Shown here: positions 52,616-63,070 of the stretch, in pieces
How the letters are laid out: each line of letters begins with the position of its first letter
How positions within the stretch are numbered: the first letter of the stretch is position 1
NCBI GenBank assembly: GCA_963377175.1
Contig: CAUJNA010000192.1
Location: 1 to 64,000, forward strand
Direction of reading: 5' to 3'
Length of the DNA stretch: 64,000 nucleotides
Source: Effrenium voratum
Taxonomy: Eukaryota > Sar > Dinophyceae > Suessiales > Symbiodiniaceae
Program-made: the position numbers and the translations under genes
The notes under the pieces: model-generated
Seen by the model: only the letters and a program-made list of their open reading frames with translations
Databases searched by the model: none
Told to the model about the DNA's origin: nothing

Positions 52616-54547
52616 GTATCCAACCAGATGGCAAGAAAGCCGATGGGCCGCACTTTCCCTCTGGGTTGGTCTCCTGGCACCCTCAAGATGGATCGGTCTT
52701 CAAATTTCTCTCCCACCAGCCCGAAAAAACCCTTGTGTCACGCTTCCCCGGTAAATCTCAACAAACAAGGGCGTTTTTTTCTGGTGGTTTCTTCGGTGGT
52801 GCGACATGGGTTTCGTTCATAGCCGTATCTTGCAGGCCGCAGTTAGTAGTTTATGTTTAGCAGGGTTTCATCCTGTGGCGCCGATTGATCATATGAGGGG
52901 TTTAAATTCATGTTTGATACACTTTATTTGAATTTATTTCATGTAACATGTCATGGTTTTGTTTGATTGTCTTTGATCCATTTTTCCCACTTGTATCTGA
53001 CTTTCTTTGATCCATTTTTTTCATTTCGTCGTTTTGTTTGATGATTTTTCGAGCGCCTTCCAAGCGTCCGCTCCAAAAGGGGAATCCGCAAAGGCCTCGG
53101 CGTCGATGGGCTTGGGCGGAGCCGAGGCTTCCGAGGGGAGGATCGGGTTCAGAAGCCCGTGCTGACGCGAGAGGCCGGCTGGAGCGAAGGAACCGTTCGA
53201 TCCTTCGAGGTCGGCGGATGGGGCAACATCCTCCCGCGATCGCAGTAGCGCCAGGTTTTTTTTTCTTCTCTTTTTGCAAGTAGTCTTGAATTGGGTGAGC
53301 CCATCCGCAAGGTTCCTTTCCCTCCACCCCCAAACTACCCTTAGAGGGAAAAGCGGAAATATGGATCTTTTTTGTCACCGTTGAACGTGCCCGGGAAATC
53401 CACCGAGGTTTCCCTTGGGTTTCCGGAGAAGCCCCAAAACAGGTGCTCTCAACAGAAAGACGACATGCTTGATTCCAGCCAGAAATTCGCCAAGTGAGTA
53501 GGTACAGTGCAGAAGTCACGGGGAATCTTTGCTCTGGGTGGCGCCTTAGGATCGCTTTTCTGCGCAAAGAAACACAGCGAGCTCAACTAACCCGAGCCTA
53601 CCCATGAGGGCTCCGTAGGGAATCAATCTAATTCAAGCTGGTGATGATCTGGGCAAAAGAAAGCGACGTCGTGTTTTGGTGGGTTGTGACGTTACCCCAT
53701 GAAGGTTTGCTTTCATAGAGACCCATGTCTTTAGATTTGACCAAAGACACTTTGTTTGGTGAGGATGGGGACACGTCGGTTTCACCTTCTTTTTGGGCAG
53801 GGATCAATCCGAATGCATGAGTCAGTCGGTGCACTTTTTCCCTTGGAGGGGTTTCCCGTAGTCCTGGACTAGCAAGCACAGGGTGCGAGTATTTTTCCCC
53901 ATAGCAACTGGTCTAGGGGGGATGCGCATCCCATTTTGAGACGGGATCCGGATCACTTTTGCCCCCCCCCCCCCCCCCAAACGATTAATCGGAGCGGTTC
54001 ATTCATCCTGCCATTGGGCGCAAGGGGCACTGAGGTGTCAACATTTGACCATGTTGTAAGTGGCTCTGTCTGAAAACATGGGAACCCCAAAATCGTTGGT
54101 GTCCTTTTGGTTTTCCTTGACACCAACCCCAAACAGATAAAAGAAAGACAGACCCAGATGGTTTTCTGAACCAGCCTCCCTTTGGTTCCCCTTTCAAAGG
54201 ACACCAAGCATTAGGGTTGGTTGTTGAAACACAGCAAAGCTGCTCCCACCCCCAAGTGCACCACCCCCCCAACACGCCTGCATGTTCGGGCCTACTTTTT
54301 CGGAATGGGGTGGGGTACTCTAAAACTAAAACTCTAGTCATGATTCTAGGCGTAGACTATTGAGCCCCCGCAAAAAAACAAAAGAGCGAATAATCCCCTT
54401 AAAACAACATCTTTGACACTGGAGTATTACTCTCAAAAAGACACAGCCCTTTTAAGGGGAGTGCCCAAAATGCACAGCAACACTGAAAATAGTCAACCCC
54501 TTATTTGTCCTTTTCTGCATGCACTTTTCTTCTTGTCCCCCAAACAA
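52616..54547. other. No gene supported
   Basis: A diverged family B piece at 52735-52835. A GC-rich block at 53045-53250 without stop in two frames but without motif. C-run of about 18 at 53960-53978. Family E-like pieces at 54090-54215. Confidence 0.4.
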
Positions 54548-54595
54548 CTTGCTGGTGCTCGCAGGGAATGAGGGAATGACCCTCATAAACCATCC

Positions 54596-54630
<35 letters not shown>

Positions 54631-54687
54631 CGGGGGCCAAAGCCTGGGTTCATTCCAACTCATTCCCTCCCTATTGCACCAGCAAGT
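54548..54687. repeat. MITE-like family J, copy 2, with a 32-base poly-T loop
   Basis: ACTTGCTGGTGC and GCAGGGAATGAGGGAATGAC on the left pair with ATTCCAACTCATTCCCTCCC and GCACCAGCAAGT on the right. T-run at 54599-54630 lies between. Same ends as 31390-31560. Confidence 0.75.
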
Positions 54688-55049
54688 CTTTCTAGGAACT
54701 CCTGGCGCGCTGGCGCGCTGGCCGGGTTTTCCGTCTGGTTTTCAAGCGAGGGCAATCAACCAGCACCGTCTCCACCTCCACGCCTCCGCCTCCTCAAACA
54801 GCGCCGCCTTGCGCCTCCTGCGCCGAGGCGCTGGCGCCGCTGCTGAAGCTAGCAGCCTCTTGTGTGGTGGCGCCGTGCTCGGAGCTTTTTTCTTTTTTTT
54901 TTTTTTTTCGGAGTGACGGGGGGCCTTGTAGGGGAAGTAGGTGGCCCGGTCGAGTATGAATCGACCCTATCAATCAGACAAACGTTTTCTATCATGATTT
55001 AAGCCCACCACAAAGTCATACCCCTGATAGCAAGGGTTTCTATCGGATC

Positions 55050-55135
55050 CGCCAAAATTGTGGTATTCCTTTTGGTTTCTCAGGAAAACCATCAAAGAAG
55101 GGAACACCTCCAAACAAGACACACATCCATATGAA
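55050..55135 (+). repeat. MITE-like family E
   Basis: GTGGTATTCCTTTTGGTTTC, TCAGGAAAACCATC and CCTCCAAACAAGACACAC. Confidence 0.65.
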
Positions 55136-55290
55136 GATTGACTTCCTCAAGTGCCACAATTCGGACCTCCAGCTGTGCCCTCACTGCTGGCCAGGCTTAG
55201 GAGTCATGGGATTGTGTCCCATCAAGACACCCCAAAGGGGGATGGTGATCAGCGCCTTAGGGATTGTAGAGAACCATTGCAAAGGGTTCC

Positions 55291-55420
55291 TACTGTGGAT
55301 GGACGAAATCCGTTTCGCACGGCTTTGAAACCATAAGAAATCATTGCTGGTTGGTATTCACAGGCAAATTATCATTTTATGGTTTCTCAGGTGGTGCGAA
55401 ATGGATTTCGTCCACGGTAT
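55291..55420 (+). repeat. MITE-like family B, full copy
   Basis: TACTGTGGATGGACGAAATC and GGATTTCGTCCACGGTA are inverted ends. The inner arms (CACGGCTTTGAAACCATAAG / TTATGGTTTCTCAGGTGGTG) also pair. A TA flank on both sides suggests a TA target duplication. Confidence 0.85.
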
Positions 55421-55539
55421 CACAGGTTGACCATGGCACGTATCATCGAAATCAGGTTCTTGGGCCGCAGCGGGGTGGGGTGCGTCCGTGGTTCGACAAA
55501 GACACGCCGCCCCTTGCCCCCTGTATTTCGCCTTCATGT

Positions 55540-55645
55540 GGGTATGGGTCAAAATTAAACCACCAGGAATTGGACCGCAGGTTTTGGTCCATGTTTCCAC
55601 TTACCAGGGCAAGCCATTTTGGGTACATATTTTTGACTCACGGCC
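55540..55645 (+). repeat. MITE-like family C, full copy
   Basis: GGGTATGGGTCAAAATTAAA, CCACCAGGAATTGGACCGCA, GGTCCATGTTTCCACTTACC and ATTTTTGACTCACGGCCAT. Confidence 0.8.
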
Positions 55646-55674
55646 ATTTGGATCGGTGGTCCTCATATTTGCTG

Positions 55675-55815
55675 CTTTTGGGTGGCTTAGACTACTTAGT
55701 GGGTCGTATCCGTGGTCAAAAAACCCAAGGAAGTTGCAAGCTGCAAGTCTCCGTTTTATAACCAATCTAACAACTTCCCAGACGTACCGAATCGATCGCC
55801 CCTTTAAGCAGACGG
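55675..55815 (+). repeat. MITE-like family A, diverged
   Basis: GACTACTTAGTGGGTCGTAT, GCAAGTCTCCGTTTTATAAC and CAGACGTACCGAATCGATCG with CCCCTTTAAGCAG. Confidence 0.6.
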
Positions 55816-56329
55816 CTGGAGAACTTGGGTTTCCATGGTTGGTGTCTACCATACCGCAGGCGGGCGCCTGGGCCCCCAAACCCCTTTGAAGACTATGGGG
55901 TCTCACAGGTTTTTCTTTCTTCTTTTTGTGTAAATCCGCACTGACGGTCTAAACAATCTAGGGTCTTACACTATGTTTTTTCTGTTTTGGTCCAAACAGT
56001 GAAAAATGCGTTTCTCTTTTTTTGAAACACATCTGGTGTCATTGTTTTGGTTCAGTTTCTGGGGGGGTTGTCAAAAACGTCAGCAGGGGTTTTGATGTTT
56101 GGGGGTGGCTTTGATGGTACAACAAGTGGTTCGACGATTGGGTTTGCCCTTGACTAAAACGATGAACATGCTCAGATCCTAGGCTTAGGGTTGAACGTCG
56201 ACCAAGATAAGGGGTGCCTTTTGTTGGAAGGGAGCTGGATTGTAAAAGGAACCCAAGGGAAACCAATGATTTTTTTGGGGGTCCCCTCTTTCCCTTGCTA
56301 TTCTTGAGACAAAGGTCATGAGGCCTGTC

Positions 56330-56470
56330 TAAGAGTCCAATGAGGCTCCGCCCTCTGTCTGCACGTGTCGCGAGCGCTTGGCTTGCGACACGAGGCACTG
56401 CAGGAGAATTTGAAGGGCACCTCGCAGGCCGCCCGCGATTTCGTTTTGCCGCTGGAACATTTTGCGGGTG
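56330..56470 (+). other. Exon-like GC-rich block, unidentified
   Basis: One frame reads VASAWLATRGTAGEFEGHLA then RPRFRFAAGTFCG without stop, and its codon use resembles the methyltransferase exons. No motif or splice partner identified. Confidence 0.25.
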
Positions 56471-56707
56471 CGTTTGGGCATGTCTGTTTTTGAGGGGGCT
56501 GGACAAATGGGGCGGTTTTCCTTTTGGCTTCCCTGAACAAATAGAAACCCAAACAGGTTGCCCTCAAGAAAAGACGAGCCATCCGTTTCTCTCTGAATTT
56601 TGGGGCCAGTGGATGGTTGCGACTGTAGGCGAGCGCCTCAAAAGTGAATGTGAGCGAATGGCCCGCCAATTGTTCGTTGCGAATAAAACCTTGAGGAAAC
56701 TGTTAAT

Positions 56708-56827
56708 ATGGCCATGGTTCAAAAGCCCGGTTATCCCCCAGTGAACATCCCAATCCCCACTAAAATAGACTAAAATGGGTGGTGCACCTACTCCAAAATG
56801 GTATCATTGGTTTTGACCCACAGCCAT
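56708..56827 (-). repeat. MITE-like family D, inverted copy
   Basis: ATGGCCATGGTTCAAAAGCC, CGGTTATCCCCCAGTGAACA, ATGGTATCATTGGTTTTGAC and CCACAGCCAT. TA flanks both ends. Its right end touches the large foldback. Confidence 0.85.
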
Positions 56828-56837
56828 ATGGGGAAAC

Positions 56838-57695
56838 ATTTTTTTTTTTTTTTTAAACTAGCCCCGGCTCGGGGCTAAACCCCGGCTTAGGAGGCTGGTT
56901 GGTTGGTTGGTTGGTCGGTCGGTCGGTCGGTCGGTCGGCTGGGCGGCATCCCCGGCATCCCCAGCATTTCTGGTTTCTTTTCAGGGCTGCGTATTGGGCA
57001 TGACTTGATGGTAGTTGACAGTTGCTCGGGCTGGCCGGCCGCATCGCCAGCATTACCGGCCTCACTCGGACTAGAGCTGCCTATTGGCTTTGGTTTCAGG
57101 GTTGTTCGGGGCTGGTGTGGGGTGAGTGTTGGGCTTGCTGAGGTCTTAATGAGGGCGGGTCTTGGGTTTGTTTGAGGTTCACGTAGGCTCGGCAAAGGGC
57201 TGGTATGCAGGATGCGGTTGGGAGGGTTTAAGGTTGACTTTGGGAAGGTTTTGGCTTGGTTGGGGCTGATCTGACTTGCATAACTACGCCCTGAAGCAAC
57301 CCGAAAGCCACGGCTAAACCAGCCGCACACCTAGCACAGATCAGCCCCAACCAAGCCAAAACCTTCCCAAAGTCAACCTTAAACCCTCCCAACCGCATCC
57401 TGCATACCAGCCCTTTGCCGAGCCTACGCGAACCTCAAACAAACCCAGGACCCGCCCTCATTAAGACCTCAGCAAGACCAACACTCGCCCCACACCAGCC
57501 CCGAGCAACCCTCCAAATCAAAGCCAATAAGCAGCTCTAGTCCGAGTGAGGCCGGCAATGCCAGCCCTGACACGAAACCGGAAATGTTGGGGATGCTGGG
57601 GATGCGGCCGTCAACCCCCAGCCAACCTCTTTGGAGTGAGGCCTTGTGCTGAGCCGAGGCTAGTAAAAAGCCGGGGCTAGTTAAAAAAAAAAAAA
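56838..57695. mobile_element. 858-bp foldback with ~350-430-bp arms
   Basis: Left arm about 56839-57273, right arm 57337-57695, loop 57274-57336. Examples: TTGGGGCTGATCTG at the inner left against CAGATCAGCCCCAA at the inner right, GAGGTCTTAATGAGGGCGGG against CCCGCCCTCATTAAGACCTC, and CTCACTCGGACTAGAGCTGC against its complement at 57535. The tips are T-run/A-run. The left arm has an extra TTGG/TCGG microsatellite (56895-56940). CCATATGGG occurs at 56824-56832 and 57707-57715 just outside, a possible 9-bp target duplication. No protein is encoded. Confidence 0.9.
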
Positions 57696-58034
57696 CACCT
57701 CAACCGCCATATGGGCCTGTCTTTATTTTTGAGACCCCCTTTCGGATAATTTTTCCAGGAACACCAAGAGGACACGCCATTTTGGAAGCCCCCATTGCTT
57801 CCGAGCCAAGCCTGTCGCCGAAGTTCCTAGCAAGCTGGGCTTTGAGCAAATTGACCTTTCGAGCTTTGAGTTTACAATTCGGAGGTCTATTCACAAAATT
57901 GGGTTGTTTGGCAGACCGTTTGTAAATGGTTGTTTCAGAAGAGGTTAAGTTTTGGTCTCTGGGTCCTTGCGGGTGAGGTGCTTAAGTTCACTAGGGTTGT
58001 TGCCGCTTTTGGTGGAACATGGAGTGAACTTGGG
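57696..58034. other. No gene recognised
   Basis: Family E-like core (GGAACACCAAGAGGACACG) near 57755; otherwise featureless. Confidence 0.4.
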
Positions 58035-58180
58035 TGCTCGATTCGCCGAGTTAGTAAGTTGGCTGGTAACCCAGGTTATAAACCGCTTGTAAGGCCCCCG
58101 TTCGGTGGAGTTAACCTTGTTATTAGTGGATTATAACCCAGGTGGCTAACCACTTACCAGCTTGACCCAGCATCCAAATA
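58035..58180 (+). repeat. MITE-like family A', full copy
   Basis: CGATTCGCCGAGTTAGTAAG, TTGGCTGGTAACCCAGGTTA and GGATTATAACCCAGGTGGCT with AACCACTTACCAGC: outer arms are inverted copies. Confidence 0.7.
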
Positions 58181-58739
58181 AGGAACCCGTTCGCCAGCAC
58201 CCGGCGCCCTTTGATTCCAAACCAGAAGTTGGGACTTTTGGAATCTGCCAGAACCAGCCAAAGAATTTACAATGGCTTGGGTCTGGTGCCCTTTGACGAG
58301 TTGGTTACAACTTCACCCCCTTTTTTGGGTTTAGAAACTCATCCCAGAGGGCTCTCCCCAACCCACCTGCTTTTTGGGTTGGAAATGCCACCTGCCCCAC
58401 CGGAAGGAAGCTCCTGCCCTGAGTTCCGTTTCGGACTTGAAGCTTTTTGGGTCTGGACCATTCTACTGATACACTCACTTATTATTCTTATTATTACTAT
58501 TATTACTACTACTCCATTTTAAGTCAATCTACATCCGACATGAGTAAGTCAATCCACATCCGACATATTAAATGGTTTTTTCAACCATGGCTAGCCGAAA
58601 CCGGACGACTTGGATTTCCGGCGGTTTTCTGGGAAGGACAGTTTCATCAGAGGCTCCGATTTTGGGAGCCTAGGCAGAGACTCAGCCCCTTTCGGCCCTG
58701 GCAACAGCTTCAAGTAGGGTTTCTCGGCACGGATCCCTT

Positions 58740-58860
58740 GTCTGGGTGTGTCGTTTTTTTTTTTTTAATGAGACCCCCTTTTTGGTTCGGTTGTAAAGGG
58801 AAGCCAAAAGGAAAGTCGTCCTGTTATGGGGTCCCCTAGAACAAGACACACCCTTCGACC
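58740..58860 (+). repeat. MITE-like family E, both ends
   Basis: GGGTGTGTCGTTTTTTTTTT at left and GAACAAGACACACCC at right. The inner part has GGTTGTAAAGGGAAGCCAAA and AGGAAAGTC. Confidence 0.75.
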
Positions 58861-59014
58861 CGGAAAAAAGGGGACGAGCGGCGCACGCGTTTCGAGCGGA
58901 GGTGCCCGCGCATGGCGCCTACGGTGCCTCGCGAGAACTTTTGGCAGCCCCGGCCAGCGTTGGGAATCGGAGTCTGGGACCCGTGCGTCAAAGGGAACAT
59001 GGGTGGAAGCTTGG

Positions 59015-59105
59015 ACCCCCAAAAAGTGTGGTTTGCCTTTTGGTTTCCCTTCTGAAACACATCCAAAAAGGGAAGCCTCAAAAAACAAGACACACCAATA
59101 GGTCT
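59015..59105 (+). repeat. MITE-like family E
   Basis: GTGTGGTTTGCCTTTTGGTT, TCCCTTCTGAAACACATCC, AAAAAGGGAAGCCTC and AACAAGACACACC. Confidence 0.7.
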
Positions 59106-61106
59106 TGGTTTGCGATCGATTTGGGGGTTGATCAGAAGGTCCGCAACCAGGAAAAGCCACCAACAAGACGACTTTCCCGCTAAAATGGGAGAAGTTGCCC
59201 GTGTTCATTTGGGAGCCCTCAATAGAATATTGATCAACCCCCCATTTCACCCAAGGCTGCCATAGGGAAGCCCCCCCCCCCCAACAAGTGGTTGCTTGGT
59301 TGGAAGGTTGTAGCTGCTTTTGCCTTTTGGTTCTGTAGGCGATGGTATGGAGTAACGGAATGTTACTCGGACAGTGGCCGGAGCAGTAAAGTTGGGGCGG
59401 TGTTTACGCCTTCCTCCAGGTACTTCAAAACCGTTTGGTTCACGTTTGCAAGCCCAAGGGTTCGAAAGTGAGCTGATTCTTTTTGTTTTCACTCGCACGA
59501 TTCGGGTCTTTAAAGCGCGGAGTTGAGAGCGCTTGCTTGGAAACTCGAGGTGACACCAGCAGAAGCCTGTGACTTGGAGGTGCCCCTGACTTTGAGAAAC
59601 ACCATTCGGAGGTTTCCTTTCGAGCAAAGCGAATCCACAGGCAAGCCGCTGATGTCAGTTTGGTTCTAATCATTTGCCAATGTCATTTGTCTTTCAAAAG
59701 GAAGTTTGGCGAAGCCTACATGTGGGTGTCTTTGTTAAGTCGGTCACCCTTTTTCGGGTGGTTTTAAGTGGAAACCAACAGGAAGAACCACCATGCTGGG
59801 GGTCGCACCAAAAAGGAGACACCCAACTTGCTTCGGGGATCTTAGACTTGGATCTTTTTGCAGGCAACCTCCCATTGAGGTGGCTTTCCTCTGGGCTTCC
59901 TTGAAAGCCACAGAAAAGGGGTACCTTCCAACAAAACAAATTCCTTTCTCTTTGTCGAGCCCAGTTGGGTCATGAGTCGGTGAAGCGCTCGATTTGTCCT
60001 GAAGAGGCGCACCTCTCGGCAGATGGGGCGCATTTGTCGATCGGGGTGTTTTGGGTGCGATCCCCGCCCTTGCCCCAAGCGTGGGATTGAGACGAAGGTT
60101 AGAGCCAACATATTAGTTTTTTTGTTTCTAGGTCATACATCAGAAGAAAACATAATTGCAGATAGGTCAGTTAGAGCTTTTCTGAATTTATTCTGACCTA
60201 TCTGCAACTTATGAATTGCATCTAATTTGATCCAGTTCTACGCTGAGGTCAATGGCACTCTGTGGCACTCTGTGGCACTCTGTGGCTTGATGTGTCAGAG
60301 TGGACCACATTTTCATTTGAGCCGGCGCATCAGCCCAGCGGGCATCCTTGCTGCTTCGGCAGCGGCAGCAGTTGGGAATGTGGTGGCAAAATCAAGCACA
60401 GCTTCGGCAGCCGAGCCCTCCAAGGCACACCAACTATTTGAAACCTCACATCATTTCCCTTAGTTGACAACCTCAACTATTTGAGACACCAACTATTTGT
60501 CCTTAGTTGAAACCTCACACAGCCAATTCCCCAAGTACTGAGACACAGACTTTGACAAGCAGCACCTGAGCCGCACGCATCAGCACATCGGCGAATCCTT
60601 TTGCTGCATGCCGTTTCCCACGCTGATGTCTGGGTGTTTTTGTTTTTAGAGGACCTCCAAACCGGTAGCTTTCATTGTGGTTTCCCTGTAGCACCAACCC
60701 AAAGATGGTTACCTTCTCCAACAAAAGCACACCGAGGTGGCCTTTCCTTTTGGTTGCCCTCTAACACCAACCTTTTCCAACACAGACACAGCAAGGTAGC
60801 CTTTTCTTTTGGTTCCCCCAACAAAAACACCCAACCCAAATAGGGGCACCGAATTTCTGACGAAAAAAGACGAGCCGCCCGTGCTATCTGTGCACGCTGC
60901 TTCGCTGGCTTCCGCTGCATGAAGCGATGAAGCGTGCAGCGGAGGAGGACGCGGTTCAAGTGATTCTTGTTGCCGAGCCTCATGGATGTTTTGCAGTTGG
61001 GTGTCTCAAAAAAAGAACCACCCCTTGGATGGTTTTGATTAACAGCAGGAAACCAACCACTTGGAGGGGTCCCAATTTTTGAGAAACAACTAGTTGAAAG
61101 GGAACA
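59106..61106. other. No gene supported; family E pieces
   Basis: Family E-like cores at 59745-59825, 59870-59940, 60640-60740 and 60770-60850. CTCTGTGGCA is tandem at 60256-60286. An alanine-rich exon-like frame at 60320-60440 (AGILAASAAAAVGNVVAKSS) lacks a partner. Confidence 0.4.
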
Positions 61107-61249
61107 TACTGTGGATGGACGAAATCCCTTCGCACCACGAAATGAAACCATGGTTGAAACCACAACGTTGGTTGGTATGTACAGGGGAATCGAATCATTC
61201 CAGGGTTTCTGAAAGGTGGTGCGAAATGGATTTCGCCCATCCACAGTAT
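61107..61249 (+). repeat. MITE-like family B, full copy
   Basis: TACTGTGGATGGACGAAATC and GATTTCGCCCATCCACAGTA end the element; ACGAAATGAAACCATGGTTG pairs with the right inner arm. A family D element begins at its very end. Confidence 0.9.
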
Positions 61250-61380
61250 GGCCGTGGGTCAACACCAATGGGATACCATTTTGGGATAGGTGAATTCACC
61301 ACTCATGTTAGAACCTATTTTAGTGGTTGGATTGGGTCCCGTTCACTGGGGGATAACCGGGGTTTTGACCCATAGCCATA
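61248..61380 (+). repeat. MITE-like family D, abutting family B
   Basis: ATGGCCGTGGGTCAACACCA, GGTGAATTCACCACTCATGT, TAGTGGTTGGATTGGGTCCC and GGGTTTTGACCCATAGCCAT. Its first base overlaps the terminal TA of the family B element. Confidence 0.9.
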
Positions 61381-61469
61381 TCGAAACGACCAGTTGTGCT
61401 CTTGAGAGGATCTGGGATTGGGTTCGAAGCCGAGACGGAGCTTGGTTCGCTGGGGCGATTGCATCAGGT

Positions 61470-61590
61470 AAGTGGTGAGAGTAAGCCTGGTGAGATACCC
61501 CAAAAGACAGGGTTCGAAGTCGGCCTCCGTGGCTTACCAGGCTTACTAACCACTTAAGTACCCTGCCCAGTTAAGTGGGCCAAAGGGAGA
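61470..61590 (+). repeat. MITE-like family A, full copy
   Basis: GTAAGTGGTGAGAGTAAGCC, TGGTGAGATACCCCAAAAGA, GTGGCTTACCAGGCTTACTA and CCACTTAAGTACCCTGCCC. Confidence 0.8.
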
Positions 61591-62184
61591 AGCCTCCCCC
61601 CCAGTATCCGAACTTGATGCTCTAAAGGCCAATGGGGTCGTGGAGTATTGTGACACCAAATTACCATGTGTTCATGGGAGAATACAGTGTGTGATTATTT
61701 CGCCACTTCAATTTGGTCGCGCCATTCTGTCGAGGGCGTCGCCTTTTGGTTGGTTTTAAAGGGAAATTAAAGCAAACCACACATTTCGAGGGTGCCTTCT
61801 TTCCTATTTTGAGGCAACAACCATTTGGGTGCATCGAGTTTTCCTGTGTTCTTGGGGGCTGGAGGGGAAGGCCTGGGGGGGGGGGGGGAGGGAGCCCAAG
61901 TAAGCCTCAATCAAATCAGGCCATATAATATAATGGCTTATTTGGGCCAGCCCCCATGAGGAGTCGGCACCGTTTTTGTTGGGGTCGGCTTTTTGAAGGG
62001 AAACCAAAGCAAGCCTTGGGTTCCTTCTTTCCTATTTTCAGACCACCAACCGCATCAATCGTTCTCAAAAAAACGGCACCTTTTTCGGGGGTTGGCTGTT
62101 TAAAGAACGGAGTAACGCAATCGGGCCATCAAGGTTGGGGCGATTCAAATCCCTCCAGGTACCACACATGATCGAAGATTGGAG
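61591..62184. other. No gene supported
   Basis: Family E-like pieces at 61735-61810 and 61970-62050; G-run at 61877-61888. Confidence 0.45.
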
Positions 62185-62375
62185 ACTTCAAAATTGACAT
62201 TGTTTAGGTCAAAAAAGCCACTTTGAAAGTGCTAGGCAATGGAATAGGTATGAGTGAAGATGACTTAAAACATAGCTTAGGTGTTGTCACAAATTCTGAC
62301 GCTCAGCCATTTTCATCAAAGATGCTACTGATATTACATCAAGTAATTCAATTGGCAACGGAACCAAACTCGAGC
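62185..62375 (+). pseudogene. Hsp90-type ATP-binding domain fragment, AT-rich
   Basis: One plus frame reads FKIDIV, a stop (TAG at 62206), VKKATLKVLGNGIGMSEDDL then KHSLGVVTNSDAQPF. Hsp90 N-domains have a strand-strand-DxGIGM-x4-L-x3-LG-x5-S motif in this order. Here the nucleotide-binding Asp before xGIGM is Gly (LGNGIGM instead of DNGIGM). The continuing helix/strand (FIKDATDITSSNSIGN) is in another frame. The fragment ends at a C-rich microsatellite. It is more AT-rich than its surroundings, so it is either a transferred piece or a very old relic. Confidence 0.65.
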
Positions 62376-62470
62376 GGCACACCTCGAGCACACCCACTCC
62401 CACCCCCACCCACTCCCACTCCCACCCCCACCCACTCCTACCCCACCCCACCCATCCACTCCACCCCCTT
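62376..62470. repeat. CCCACTCCCAC-type C-rich microsatellite
   Basis: CACCCCCACCCACTCC-type units run from the end of the Hsp90-like fragment to a possible splice acceptor, providing a pyrimidine-rich tract. Confidence 0.9.
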
Positions 62471-62475
62471 GCGAG

Positions 62476-62618
62476 GACGCGGAGGCGCTCCGGAAGGCTT
62501 CGAGCTGGCGGGACTTCGAGCGCAGCGACCCGCTCTACGCGCTGATGGGGGAGGTGCAGGAGGCCAAGGTGGTGGTGGAGGGCCACGTGGCGGAGGAGAC
62601 CCTGAGGCGGGGCGGCAG
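62476..62618 (+). CDS. Strong candidate coding exon, family unknown
   Basis: Between GCGAG and the canonical donor CAG-GTGACA a clean frame reads DAEALRKASSWRDFERSDPL, YALMGEVQEAKVVVEGHVAE and ETLRRGG. Composition is that of a real, GC-rich, helical dinoflagellate protein, with third codon positions nearly all G/C. Its C-rich 5' flank would serve as a polypyrimidine tract. The EVQEAK...LRRG stretch vaguely resembles an R-SNARE motif, but the spacing is off by one residue. No partner exon was found in the window. Confidence 0.5.
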
Positions 62619-62619
62619 G

Positions 62620-63070
62620 TGACAGGGAAATGGTCCCTTCAGAAGGAAATTGAACTTCCAGGTGCCCCACAGGGAGGATCTACCTGGAGTCTCCAAACTC
62701 CACTAACAGGCAGGTCTGCCAAATTGCAACCCCGCAACGCTTGCAAGTCCACTGCTTGTCTCCGAAACTGCAATCCTTGCGAAGCAGCCTCTGCCAATAG
62801 TTGCAAGGCTGCCCTGGCAAGCCTGCCAAGCTTGCAACCCTGCAAGGCAGAAAGCGACAGCTGCAAGCAACTCTGCAATGCTTGCAAATCCTCCTTGCAA
62901 CTGCACCAACAGACAGGCTTGCAAAGGCCTGCTGGGCACTGGAGTTGCAAGGAGGCTGTGCAAGGATTGCAGTTCGGGGGACAGGCAGTGGCCTTGGCCA
63001 GGGACAAGGAGTGGACTTGCAGGGGTTGCAGGGCAAACTTGGCAGGCAAGCAGCCTTTGGTCAATGACGA
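62620..63070. mobile_element. TTGCAA-rich foldback
   Basis: About 62700-62870 and 62900-63060 are imperfect inverted copies: TGCAAGTCCACTGCTTGTC against GACAAGGAGTGGACTTGCA, and GAAACTGCAATCCTTGCG against GCAAGGATTGCAGTTCG. GACAGGGAAATGG with CTTCCAGGTGCCCCACAGGG (62620-62675) recurs directly at 63166-63225, so the foldback is framed by direct repeats of about 55 bp. Confidence 0.75.

Noticed and set aside
62476..62618. Assignment of this exon to an R-SNARE (Ykt6 type)
   Set aside because: EVQEAK...LRRG resembles the SNARE motif, but one extra residue breaks the heptad register, so I left the family open.
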